DNA of 64,000 nt from Lewinellaceae bacterium (GTDB lineage Bacteria > Bacteroidota > Bacteroidia > Chitinophagales > Saprospiraceae). The DNA lies in assembly GCA_016713985.1 (NCBI GenBank), contig JADJOD010000026.1, positions 32,598-96,597 on the forward strand, read 5' to 3'. A program made the position numbers and the translations under genes. Under the pieces are notes generated by a model that saw nothing but the letters and a program-made list of their open reading frames with translations, made no database searches and had not been told where the DNA came from. Each line of letters starts with the position of its first letter. Positions within the stretch are counted from its first letter, which is position 1. Positions 37,899 to 47,000 of the stretch are shown here, in pieces.

Positions 37899-38153
37899 AT
37901 GAATATCACCTTCGAGGAGTTGCGCCGCATCAAACACTCCCTGCCTACCGGAAGTATCCACCGAATTGCCGAAGAACTCAACCTGGACGAGCAAACCGTA
38001 CGCAATTATTTCGGCGCTCACAGCAAAGGAGGGCAAATCGTCGAATGGCATCTGGAACCCGGTCCGGGAGGCGGCATAGTTCATTTGGAAGACACCACCA
38101 TTCTTAACCGTGCGCTCCAAATCATCGAAGAACACAAAATATCCATGCAGTAA
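37899..38153 (+). CDS. Small conserved DNA-binding-like protein
   Basis: 84 residues from MNITFEELRRIKHSLPTG. RIAEELNLDEQTVRNYFGAH looks like a helix-turn-helix (helices around residues 20-40), followed by the Gly-rich segment GPGGGIVHLEDTTIL. The ORF opens 564 bp earlier but the preceding part overlaps a gene on the other strand and has no coding character. Probably a regulator; targets unknown. Confidence 0.7.
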   Translation: MNITFEELRRIKHSLPTGSIHRIAEELNLDEQTVRNYFGAHSKGGQIVEWHLEPGPGGGIVHLEDTTILNRALQIIEEHKISMQ

Positions 38154-38201
38154 CCGAAAAAATTCGCATTTACCAGTCGCCGCCGGTTTGGCGGTTCAGA
38201 T

Positions 38202-38237
38202 AAAAAGGAAACCTCCGGAACCAGAGGTTTCCTTTTT
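38202..38237. terminator. Bidirectional terminator
   Basis: Fourteen-bp perfect arms AAAAAGGAAACCTC and complement with an 8-nt loop and flanking A/T runs. The 3' arm ends one base before the minus-strand stop codon of trmN6. Confidence 0.9.
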
Positions 38238-38975
38238 TTACTTCAGGTAAAACGCTTTGGTAAGTTCTTGAAATTCAGGCGTATAAACCCTTTTTTCTCC
38301 GTAAACGTTCAGCGTTTTCCGTTCGAACCGGTACGGGTCTTTTTCAAAACGCAGCAACAGGCGCTCCACGGGTTTACCGGCCCGGGTCCTGATTTCCACT
38401 TCTTCGGTGCAGTACAATCCGGAAAGCACGGCCTTTTCACACATTTGTTTTCCTTCCGGCACGGGCAAAATAACGCATAGACGCCCCCGTGGACTCAATA
38501 ATTTATTGGCTATTTGCAACAGGTCACCCGGCGAAAGGGTCGCGGTATGCCGCCCCAAACGCCGCGTTTCATCGGGGGAAACGATCTTTTCCGAAAAAAA
38601 GGGCGGGTTGCTGACAATCAGGTGGAACGTGGCGCCGCAGGTTTGTGCATATACCTGCACCGGCGCCTCGATTATTTCCAGGCAATGCCCCCAGGGCGAC
38701 GATTCGAAGTTCCGGCGCGCACAGGCGGCAGACGGCGGGTGTATTTCGACGCCGTTCACCCGGATTTCCACACCCGCCACCGGTGCGATCTCCTCCGCCA
38801 GGCGTTGCATCAGCATCAGGGCCACCACACCCGTTCCGGCGCCAACATCGAGCACCCGCGTGCAGTCCCGGATATCCGCCCAGGCGCCGAGCAATACGCT
38901 GTCCGTGCCCATCGGATGTGCAACACCGGTTTGATCAATGCTGAATCTTTTGAAATGGAACGGTGGTGACGCCAT
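38238..38975 (-). CDS. trmN6: tRNA1(Val) (adenine(37)-N6)-methyltransferase
   Basis: 245 residues from MASPPFHFKRFSIDQ at 38975. Fits the YfiC/TrmN6 pattern: FHFKRFSIDQ...A HPMGTDSVLLGAW, SAM loop VLDVGAGTGVVALM, and the catalytic NPPFF. Methylates A37 of tRNA1(Val) on N6. It starts inside the last 41 bases of the upstream phospholipase-D-like gene, which indicates readthrough coupling. Confidence 0.9.
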   Translation of the reverse strand: MASPPFHFKRFSIDQTGVAHPMGTDSVLLGAWADIRDCTRVLDVGAGTGVVALMLMQRLAEEIAPVAGVEIRVNGVEIHPPSAACARRNFESSPWGHCLEIIEAPVQVYAQTCGATFHLIVSNPPFFSEKIVSPDETRRLGRHTATLSPGDLLQIANKLLSPRGRLCVILPVPEGKQMCEKAVLSGLYCTEEVEIRTRAGKPVERLLLRFEKDPYRFERKTLNVYGEKRVYTPEFQELTKAFYLK

Positions 38976-41103
38976 GTCGGGTACGGATGACAGCAAAATA
39001 ATTTCCTGCGGGAACGGCCCGCACATCAAGTTGTGCAGTTGTATTCCCGGGCAAAACTCCGGACATCCACTCTTTACCCGCAGCGTCGCGAATGCTGATC
39101 GTACCCTGCGCGACATTGTTCAGGGTAATCCTGTCGCGGGCAGGATTGGGCATTATTGCAACGGATATACTCGCCGGAGTGTGGGTCGAAGTAGTGTTTT
39201 CCACCCAGCGCCGCTCAAATTCCGAGCGGTACAACGTTGCGATACCGGCGTCGTGGATGATCAGGGTATTTTCGTCGTTCGCCGTTTCCGCGCTGAAAGA
39301 CCAGTTGTGTGATCCGGTCACTACCAAAGGATCGGAACCCGGAATATCTGCGTCGATGATGCTGTATTTGTGGTGCAAACTGCCTGAAATGGCGTGGTGT
39401 TGCACATTGACGCCCTGCGACAACAGGTAATCGAATTCCGCGCCCTGGTCGCCGATATTTTCGATCATACCCCTGACCTGTGCGCCCTGATCGAACACTT
39501 CCACCAATGCATTGGCCTGTTCGTCTTTTGTAAAAGAAAACATGGCGAACAAAGCCTCTGAATCCGCGCTCCGGATGGCCTCTGAAATGCGGCCGGTCAC
39601 CTGGTCGGATGGGGAAAACCAGGATTCCACGGGGATGTCGCCGATGATAAATTTATGCGGCGTATTGTCCCGTTTTTCGGCCCCGAACCGGCTGTTTGCC
39701 GCATTGGGAAGTGTGCCGTCGCTGCCCCACATTTCTTCAAATTCCAATTCATACGCCCGCGCAAGCGATTGATCCTGAATAAACAGTACATTATTAAAAT
39801 CGTCCGTCATATTGCCGGTCGTCCAGTTCATCGAGCCGCCCATTACCCAGCACTTGTCGCTGAGGTCCGCGTCGATCACCATAAACTTGTTGTGCATCAG
39901 CGCCGGCACGTTGCCGTAAATCACCGGAAAAAAGGGCGGCGGATCCAGCGCCGGGCTGGACGCGTCGATGGAGGCGACATAACGCACACGAACCCCGTCG
40001 ATATGTGCCTGTTTCAGGGCATTGGTGATGTCGATCCGGTTGTTGTTATACAATGCCACGTCGATGGATTGCTCTGCGGATGCAATTCGAAGCAAAATTT
40101 CGTCGAGCACCTCGTCGAAACTTTGGCCGGCCGGCTCCAGTCCGTTGGCGGAAGAAAGATCGACGGGATGGTTAAAATATACCTTGATCTCGCCGGACGA
40201 CAAGGACCGGGTGGCAAACGGCGTCACTTCGGACAATATGGTTTCACCGTTGTGTTGCGCCTCAACCTGTACCCAATAAATAGCGCCCGGTTCCAGGCCC
40301 GTCAAAGTATAGGAATGGGTCAGCGTTTGAATGGGAAGCACTACTTCAGTGACCGGAGCAGGTGTGGCCCCGAAACGGAGTTTTGCGGAAGACAACTGGT
40401 TGGTTTTCCAGTTAACCGTGAAGCCGTTTTTCTGAATATCCGACTGATCCGGTTTTTCGGTAAAATAAAAACAAGGTGTCGGCGCCAGGTCGCCCGAATA
40501 ACGTGGAAGTAACTGAAAATCATCAAATTCGGAAAGAATGGCCGTGAGATGCACGGGGCCTCCGGGAATATCCGTGTTTTGAAGCGGATGCCCCGAACGA
40601 ATATAAATTTTTGCCGAAGTGCCGTCTGCGTCCACAATATTGTAGGTGCCCGAGCCGGAAAACACACCACCCGCGGCGTCGAAGTTGACACACTCGATAT
40701 TCAGCAATTGCCCTTCCAGTTCGTCCGAAATATCGGCCAGGGCCACCATTTTTGGCGCCGGGAGCGGGTTATTGGAAGAAATTACCTGGAAATCGGTGAT
40801 GGGGCTGATTTCGAGCAGTCCGTGAAAAAGGACCAGCGTGCCCGTAACCCGGATGCTGTCGCCGGCTTTTACTGCGGCTTCAAAACCCGGAGCAGAGCCC
40901 GCACCCGGAAATGCGGCGATGCCGGCCGTTCCATCCTGCAGATAGCGGATTTTCCCGAGTTCGTCGCCGTTGGTGGCAATCCCGCTTACGGTGACGACGG
41001 AACCGGCAATCTGGGTTCGCGCTTCCGAGATCGGAATATTCTGGGCGTTTAAAAATAAAGGATACAGCAGGGCAAAGGCGAGTAAACGGAAGATTCTGTT
41101 CAT
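38935..41103 (-). CDS. Secreted phospholipase-D-like nuclease/lipase with T9SS signal
   Basis: 722 residues. Signal peptide (MNRIFRLLAFALLYPLFLNAQ). N-terminal OB-fold-like region (ARTQIAGSVVTVSGIATN), then a fibronectin-type-III-like segment around 200-290 (SAKLRFGATPAPVTEVV). Two HKD motifs follow, HNKFMVID near residue 404 and HHKYSIID near 578, each with a following G-S-x-N, as in the phospholipase D superfamily. The last ~75 residues form a type A T9SS sorting domain (MPNPARDRITL...G.Y.A.I). Likely exported phosphodiesterase; substrate (phospholipid or nucleic acid) not determined. Confidence 0.88.
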   Translation of the reverse strand: MNRIFRLLAFALLYPLFLNAQNIPISEARTQIAGSVVTVSGIATNGDELGKIRYLQDGTAGIAAFPGAGSAPGFEAAVKAGDSIRVTGTLVLFHGLLEISPITDFQVISSNNPLPAPKMVALADISDELEGQLLNIECVNFDAAGGVFSGSGTYNIVDADGTSAKIYIRSGHPLQNTDIPGGPVHLTAILSEFDDFQLLPRYSGDLAPTPCFYFTEKPDQSDIQKNGFTVNWKTNQLSSAKLRFGATPAPVTEVVLPIQTLTHSYTLTGLEPGAIYWVQVEAQHNGETILSEVTPFATRSLSSGEIKVYFNHPVDLSSANGLEPAGQSFDEVLDEILLRIASAEQSIDVALYNNNRIDITNALKQAHIDGVRVRYVASIDASSPALDPPPFFPVIYGNVPALMHNKFMVIDADLSDKCWVMGGSMNWTTGNMTDDFNNVLFIQDQSLARAYELEFEEMWGSDGTLPNAANSRFGAEKRDNTPHKFIIGDIPVESWFSPSDQVTGRISEAIRSADSEALFAMFSFTKDEQANALVEVFDQGAQVRGMIENIGDQGAEFDYLLSQGVNVQHHAISGSLHHKYSIIDADIPGSDPLVVTGSHNWSFSAETANDENTLIIHDAGIATLYRSEFERRWVENTTSTHTPASISVAIMPNPARDRITLNNVAQGTISIRDAAGKEWMSGVLPGNTTAQLDVRAVPAGNYFAVIRTRHGVTTVPFQKIQH

Positions 41104-41145
41104 GAAAGATTTGTCCGGAAAACGTTTTTGTGTTTTGAAAATAAA

Positions 41146-42192
41146 TTATTTCAGCCATACCCGCAACAGAAACATATTGGCAGTGATATACAAGGCGCGG
41201 CCGTCGTTGCCAAAGGCGCAGTTTGAGGTGGGTTGCCCCGTGTCGATCCTTCCCAACACCGTGCCATGCGCGTCAAATATCCATACACCTCCGGGGCCGG
41301 TGGCAAAAATAGTACCCTTGCGGTCCACTTTCAAACCGTCGGGCAAACCCGGCATGGCTTTACCAACTTTCGGCGTGGCGTCAAAAAACACCCGGCCGTT
41401 TTTCAAACGCCCGTCATCCGCTACGTCGTAAGCCATCCAGATCGCTTTGACGGGGTCGGAATTTGCGATATACAGCGTTTTTTCGTCGGGTGAAAATGCG
41501 ATGCCGTTGGGCCGGGTCAGGGAATCGACCAGCAGGTCGACCGTACCGTCGGGGCGGCAGCGGTAAACCCCCTGAAAAGGAATTTCTTTGGCAGGGTCTT
41601 CCGTTTGTTTTTCGAGCCCGTAAGGCGGGTCGGTGAAATAGAGGTTGCCTTTCCGGTCAAATACCGCGTCGTTCGGGCTGTTCAGGCGTTTGTTGTCCCA
41701 CATGCCGGCAAGGGTGACAAAATTGGCCGCGGGCCGGGCGAGCGACGCATCCATTCGCGCTACACGCCGGTCGCCGTGCTGGCACAATACCAGCCGGCCG
41801 GCGGGATCGAGCAGCAGTCCGTTGGCGCCGGGTTCTCCACCCCGTTCGGATGCTCCCGTGTATCCGGACGGACTAAGATACAATTCGGCGTCTTTGCCCT
41901 CTGACCAGCGCATAACGCGGTTGGGCGGGATGTCGGTAAAGAGCAAATAATTATCGCCGGGTATCCAGAGCGGGCCTTCCGACCAGGCAAAACTATCCGC
42001 CAGGATTTCAATTCCGGCATCCGGTCCGAGTATGCTGTCAAGGGCCGGGTGAAGGCGTTCGATTTTGCCGGTAAGCGGGTAGGAAACCTCCTTTTTTTCG
42101 GCATTTTTTTGCTTGCAGGTGCAAAGCAGCAAAGGTGCAGCGAAAAGAATCCAGGTTATCGGGATTTGGCGTAATGCAAGGTTTGTTTTCAT
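41146..42192 (-). CDS. SMP-30/gluconolactonase-family lipoprotein
   Basis: 348 residues from the ATG at 42192; lipobox LLCTC at about residue 23 gives an outer-membrane-type lipoprotein. The six-bladed propeller signature segments are present: EGPLWIPGDNYLLFTDI, LNSPNDAVFDRKGNLYFTDPPYG, RPNGIAFSPDEKTLYIANSD. Family enzymes hydrolyse lactones such as gluconolactone with a bound metal ion. The substrate here is not known. Confidence 0.88.
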   Translation of the reverse strand: MKTNLALRQIPITWILFAAPLLLCTCKQKNAEKKEVSYPLTGKIERLHPALDSILGPDAGIEILADSFAWSEGPLWIPGDNYLLFTDIPPNRVMRWSEGKDAELYLSPSGYTGASERGGEPGANGLLLDPAGRLVLCQHGDRRVARMDASLARPAANFVTLAGMWDNKRLNSPNDAVFDRKGNLYFTDPPYGLEKQTEDPAKEIPFQGVYRCRPDGTVDLLVDSLTRPNGIAFSPDEKTLYIANSDPVKAIWMAYDVADDGRLKNGRVFFDATPKVGKAMPGLPDGLKVDRKGTIFATGPGGVWIFDAHGTVLGRIDTGQPTSNCAFGNDGRALYITANMFLLRVWLK

Positions 42193-42287
42193 ATAAAATT
42201 CAGCAGCAGATTTAGGAAAATGGTTGGGTAATATATTGATTACCAGAGGACCGGTGCAAAGTTTCCATCTGCCGGGGCGCATCACCC

Positions 42288-42941
42288 TCATCCTCGTGGT
42301 CCAAAAAGCAGGCTTCCGATACGCACCATGGTACTCCCCTCCTCCACCGCTATTTGCCAGTCGCCCGACATACCCATTGAAATTTCGCAGAAGTGTGGGT
42401 CAGCGTTAAAAAAGTCCTTTTTCAGGTGTTGAAAAATGTCGTGCAGGTATTTGAATTCCGAACGCACCAGGCGGGTTTCGTCGGTAAAAGTTGCCATACC
42501 CATCACGCCGCAAATCCGGATGTTTTTTAATCGCGGAAAGATATCGCCCGAAATCATTTCGCGGGCCTCCGTCTCGTCGAATCCGAACTTGCTTTCTTCC
42601 GATGCGATATGGAACTGCAACAGGCAGTCAATGACCCGGTTATTCTTAATTGCTTGTTTATCAATTTCTTCCAACAAACGAAGACTATCGACGGAGTGGA
42701 TCATACGTACAAACGGCGCGACAAGTTTCACCTTATTTGTCTGTAAATGGCCAATTAAGTGCCATTCAATATCCTTAGGCAGCGCTGCGTATTTTTCCAG
42801 CATCTCCTGAACGCGATTTTCACCAAAAATGCGCTGCCCCTTGTTATAGAGGGCAAGGATACGCTCGGGAGGGTGCGTTTTTGAAACGGCGACCAGCGTG
42901 GTCCGTGAAGTGGACAGTTTTTGAAGAATCTCGGTAAACAT
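42288..42941 (-). CDS. YggS-family pyridoxal-phosphate protein (PLP homeostasis)
   Basis: 217 residues. N-terminal LVAVSKTHPPERI holds the PLP-binding Lys; IFGENRVQEMLEK, WHLIGHLQTNKV and C-terminal SMGMSGDWQIAVEEGSTMVRIGSLLFG complete the fold. Member of the YggS/PROSC group that keeps free PLP levels balanced. No catalytic C-terminal racemase domain. Confidence 0.95.
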   Translation of the reverse strand: MFTEILQKLSTSRTTLVAVSKTHPPERILALYNKGQRIFGENRVQEMLEKYAALPKDIEWHLIGHLQTNKVKLVAPFVRMIHSVDSLRLLEEIDKQAIKNNRVIDCLLQFHIASEESKFGFDETEAREMISGDIFPRLKNIRICGVMGMATFTDETRLVRSEFKYLHDIFQHLKKDFFNADPHFCEISMGMSGDWQIAVEEGSTMVRIGSLLFGPRG

Positions 42942-43146
42942 CGGGCAAAATGAAAATCGAAGTAAAGGTACTCAAACGAGGCAGCCCGGAAAGGAATGCC
43001 CGGAAGACAGGTGTAATTTTTTTTTGTTAAGTCGGGGCCCTTAACTGTTATAGAGTAAATCGGATGCGGCTTTTTTGCCATACCTTAGCCGCCCGAAATT
43101 TTGCCCCCACCCAGCGCGTTTATTCTAATCCAAGTTCAACCGATAG

Positions 43147-43983
43147 ATGAATCTCCGTTATCCTATGTCATTTCGTTTTCGTTCTGCTTTTCCGATATTT
43201 GTTTGTTTTCTCATCTCCCAACCGGCTTTTTCGCAGATCATCTGGCAGGAGAATTTCAGCGGCCCCAACCAGGGCTGGACGCAAAATTTTACCGATTGTG
43301 ATGCCCCCGGTTTCGCCGGCGTCCAAAATAACCGCTTCGAGGTCACGGACATGGAAGGGGCGCCCTGCTGCCCGACCGGCGGTGGCAATGACAACGAATG
43401 GGTGACCAATGACATTGCCATCAATAACTATTGTTCTGTTTCCATATCGGTAGATTATGGGTCTATAGGAGTATTTGAGTGTGTTGCGGGAGGACCTTAT
43501 TACGGTTGTTCCGGCAACGTTTCTATCGATAACGGGCACGATCAGATGGTTTTTGAATACAGCCTGAACGGCGGACCGTTTATTCAGTTTTTTTACGTCT
43601 GCGGTGGCACTGCCGGCATAGCCTCCATCAACGGACTGAGTGGCAATACGATCCGCGTCAGAATATCTGCTGCCAATAAAGCCGTAGCCGAAACCTACTG
43701 GTTTGATAACGTGACAGTTACGGGTGTCGCTACGCCCACCGTCAACCAGCCGAACGACGTAACCGTATGCGCCGGGCAAAACGCTCCGGTGGTATTTACC
43801 GGCACCGGCACCCCTGCGCCGACTTTTTCCTGGACCAACAACAGCACGGCGGTCGGGCTGGCCGCTTCGGGCAACGGGAATTTAACGATTTCCCCGCCGG
43901 CCAACCTCGCGGCCCAACAAATGGCCACCGTCACCGTTACGCCAACTTCCGCCGGATGTACGGGCACACCCGTTACTTTTTGA
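43147..43983 (+). CDS. Giant Ig-repeat T9SS adhesin, N-terminal fragment
   Basis: First part of one gene that runs to 50682. 278 residues are read before a stop. Signal peptide MNLRYPMSFRFRSAFPIF...QPAFSQ, then a Cys-rich 170-residue beta-domain (QENFSGPNQGWTQNF...FDNVTVTGV) as seen at the start of other Bacteroidota surface proteins, then the first Ig-like repeat (VNQPNDVTVCAGQNAPVVFTG). The TTTTT run at 43977-43981 contains one T too many; dropping it continues PVTFEVTANPG in the next frame. Repaired product is 2511 residues. Confidence 0.8.
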   Translation: MNLRYPMSFRFRSAFPIFVCFLISQPAFSQIIWQENFSGPNQGWTQNFTDCDAPGFAGVQNNRFEVTDMEGAPCCPTGGGNDNEWVTNDIAINNYCSVSISVDYGSIGVFECVAGGPYYGCSGNVSIDNGHDQMVFEYSLNGGPFIQFFYVCGGTAGIASINGLSGNTIRVRISAANKAVAETYWFDNVTVTGVATPTVNQPNDVTVCAGQNAPVVFTGTGTPAPTFSWTNNSTAVGLAASGNGNLTISPPANLAAQQMATVTVTPTSAGCTGTPVTF

Positions 43984-44008
43984 GGTAACCGCCAATCCCG
44001 GTCCGACG

Positions 44009-47000
44009 GTGAACAATCCGGGCAATATCACCGTCTGCGCAGGCCAGACTTTGAATATCAATTTTTCGGGGAGCAGCCCTTCCGCCACCTACAATTGGAC
44101 AGCCAGTGTCCCGATTCCCGGCGGCGGCCTCAACGGTACGGGCGACATCAGCGTTCCTATTCCCGCTATTCTGCCTTTCCCGGTAACGGCTTCCGTCACC
44201 GTGACCGCTACGGAAAACGGCTGCACCGGAGCGCCCCAGGTGTTCACGGTTACGGCTACACCCGCTCCAACCGGCACCATGACGCTCACCGGCAACGCCA
44301 ATATTTGTCAGGGGCAAAATGCCGTGTTTTCGGTGAGTATTTCGGGAGGTTCTGCGCCGTACACCATTATTTATGCCATCGACGGCGTCGATCAGGCGCC
44401 GATCACGACCAATAACAATCCGTATACCCTGAATGTACCGATGAGTAGCAGCGGTGTGGTAAGCCTGAGCAGCATAGCAAACAGCAGTTGTGCGGGCAGT
44501 GCAACCGGAAGCGCCAATATCAACGTGACCCCGACCCCGACGGCGGCTATCACACCCGGAACCACCAATATTTGCACCGGCCAAAGCACCGATGTGGTGA
44601 TTGATTTTACCGGAACGGGTCCTTTTACATTTGTATATCGCATCAACGGCATCAGCCAGCCGCCCATTACCACACCCGGGCCGAGTTACAACATCACAGT
44701 GACTCCCAATAATCCCGGAACGTTCAACTACACCCTGTTCAGTGTTACAAGCAATGGCTGCACCGGCACGGTCAGCGGCGCACAATCCGTGGTTGTGGGG
44801 CAAACACCCACCGCAACCCTCACCGGCGGCGGCACGGTTTGCGCCGGACAGGGAACTCCCCTGACCATTACGTTTACCGGCACCGGGCCTTTCACCTTCG
44901 ATTACACGGCGGACGGCGCGGCGCAGGGGCCGATCACCACGTCCAGCAATCCGTTTGTTTTTATCGTAGCGCCTTCTGCAAGTACAACTTATGAATTGAC
45001 GGGAGTGAGTGCAGGCGGTTGCCCCGGCACGGTACAGGGCATTGCAATCATCAACGTTAACCCAAGTCCGGTGGCTACCCTGGCCAACGGAAGCGCCACG
45101 ATCTGCAACGGAGGCAGCGTTTCATTCAACGTTTCACTCGCCGGCCCGTCTCCATATACCTTTGTTTATGCCGTAAACGGCGTAAATCAGCCGCCTATCC
45201 TTACGTCGCAATCCGTTTATACCATCACCGTCTCCCCGGCAGCAGCCAGTACCTATACTTTGGTGAGCGTCAACGGCGGCGGGTGCAACGGGCAGGTGAG
45301 CGGCACATACACCGTAACGGTCGGCACACCTCCCGACGCGGTCATTTCGGGCGACACGATGATTTGTCCGGGCGACACCGCAGCCCTTTATGTCGATTTC
45401 ACCGGGACCGGGCCGTTTACCTACATCTACACGACCAACGGCATCAGTCCGGACACCGTTATCACGTTGAACAACCCGGATACCATTTATGTGGCGCCGA
45501 CCTCCACCACCGCTTATGTACTGACCAGCGTCAGTTCAAACGGCTGCACCGGCACCTTTTCGGGTATGGCAACCGTGAATATTGCACCTTCCGCCTCCGC
45601 CGCCATTTCAGGCGGGGGGCAAATCTGCCTCGGCGGGGATAGTATCAGCATTACCGTGAGTTTCCTCGGGCAGGGGCCTTATACCTTTGTTTATTCCGCC
45701 AACAGTGTCAATCAGCCGCCAGTAACCACCTCGTCCAATCCATATACCTTCAAGGTAAAGCCGAATATCGGCACGATTTATAAATTAGTCAGCGTAAGCA
45801 ACGGCACCTGCAATGGTTCCGTTTCGGGTCAGGCCAACGTATTTGTCTTTACCCCGCCGACGGCCGTTCTGATGAGTGACCAGACGTTTTGCGACTCGGC
45901 CAACACCACCCTGATGGTGGATTTTACGGGAACCGGCCCATTTACCATAATTTATACGATCGACGGGGTGGCACAGGCCCCGGACACAACCTTCGACGAT
46001 CCGTTTATTATTCCTGTAAACACCACAACTACAACGGATTACGAACTGATCAGCGTCGAATCGCCCGGATGTGTCGGCTTCCCGGATACGGCCATCACCA
46101 CCATCACGGTAAACTATGCCCCCACTTACGCCAACCTCAACCTGAACTGCAACCTGATCGCGGGCACCTACGTGGTGGAATTTGATGTATTGGGCGCCAC
46201 CCTGCCCCTGACACTCACCGCTGGCGCCGGGACCTTTACCGGCACCCATTTTACCGGCAACCCGATCAGCATCGGCACATCTTATACTTTTAGTTTTCAC
46301 GATGCCAATAATTGCGGCACCGTAACCGTGAGCGGCCCATCCTCCTGCAACTGTACCACAGAGGCCGGCACCATGAACCTTGCCGCCATCGACGCCTGTG
46401 AAGGAGATACCGTAAGCGCTGTTTTTAACAATAACTTCGTTAACGACGGCAACGATATTTTGCGTTTTATTCTGCATACCAATCCGGCGATCCCGGTAGG
46501 CACCATCATTGCCTGGAGTGCAACACCAACCTTTACTTTTCAGCCGGGTATGACTGCGGGTGTCACCTACTACATTTCCGCTATTGCGGGAAACAACGAC
46601 GGCACCGGAAATGTAGACCTGAACGATCCCTGCCGCTCCATTGCACAGGGGACTCCGGTGACCTTTTTCGCTTTGCCTACCGCTTCGCTGGGTGCAAACG
46701 ATACAATTTGCGCCGGAAGCCAGGGTGTTTTGAACGTAACCATGACGGGGGTTGCGCCATTTTCGCTGACCTGGGCGCTCAACGGCGTTCAACAACCTAC
46801 GGTCAGTAATATTCCCACTTCCACCTACAGCCTGGCCATTCAACCTCTCGCCACAACGGTTGTTAGCCTGATTTCCGTATCGGACAGCCGTTGCAGCAAC
46901 AATACGGCCGATACGGCGTCCGTGGTGGTCAATACCTCCCCTCAGGTATCGAACTTTCAGAGTATTTGCGACTTCAGCACCGCGACCTATACCCTGGTGT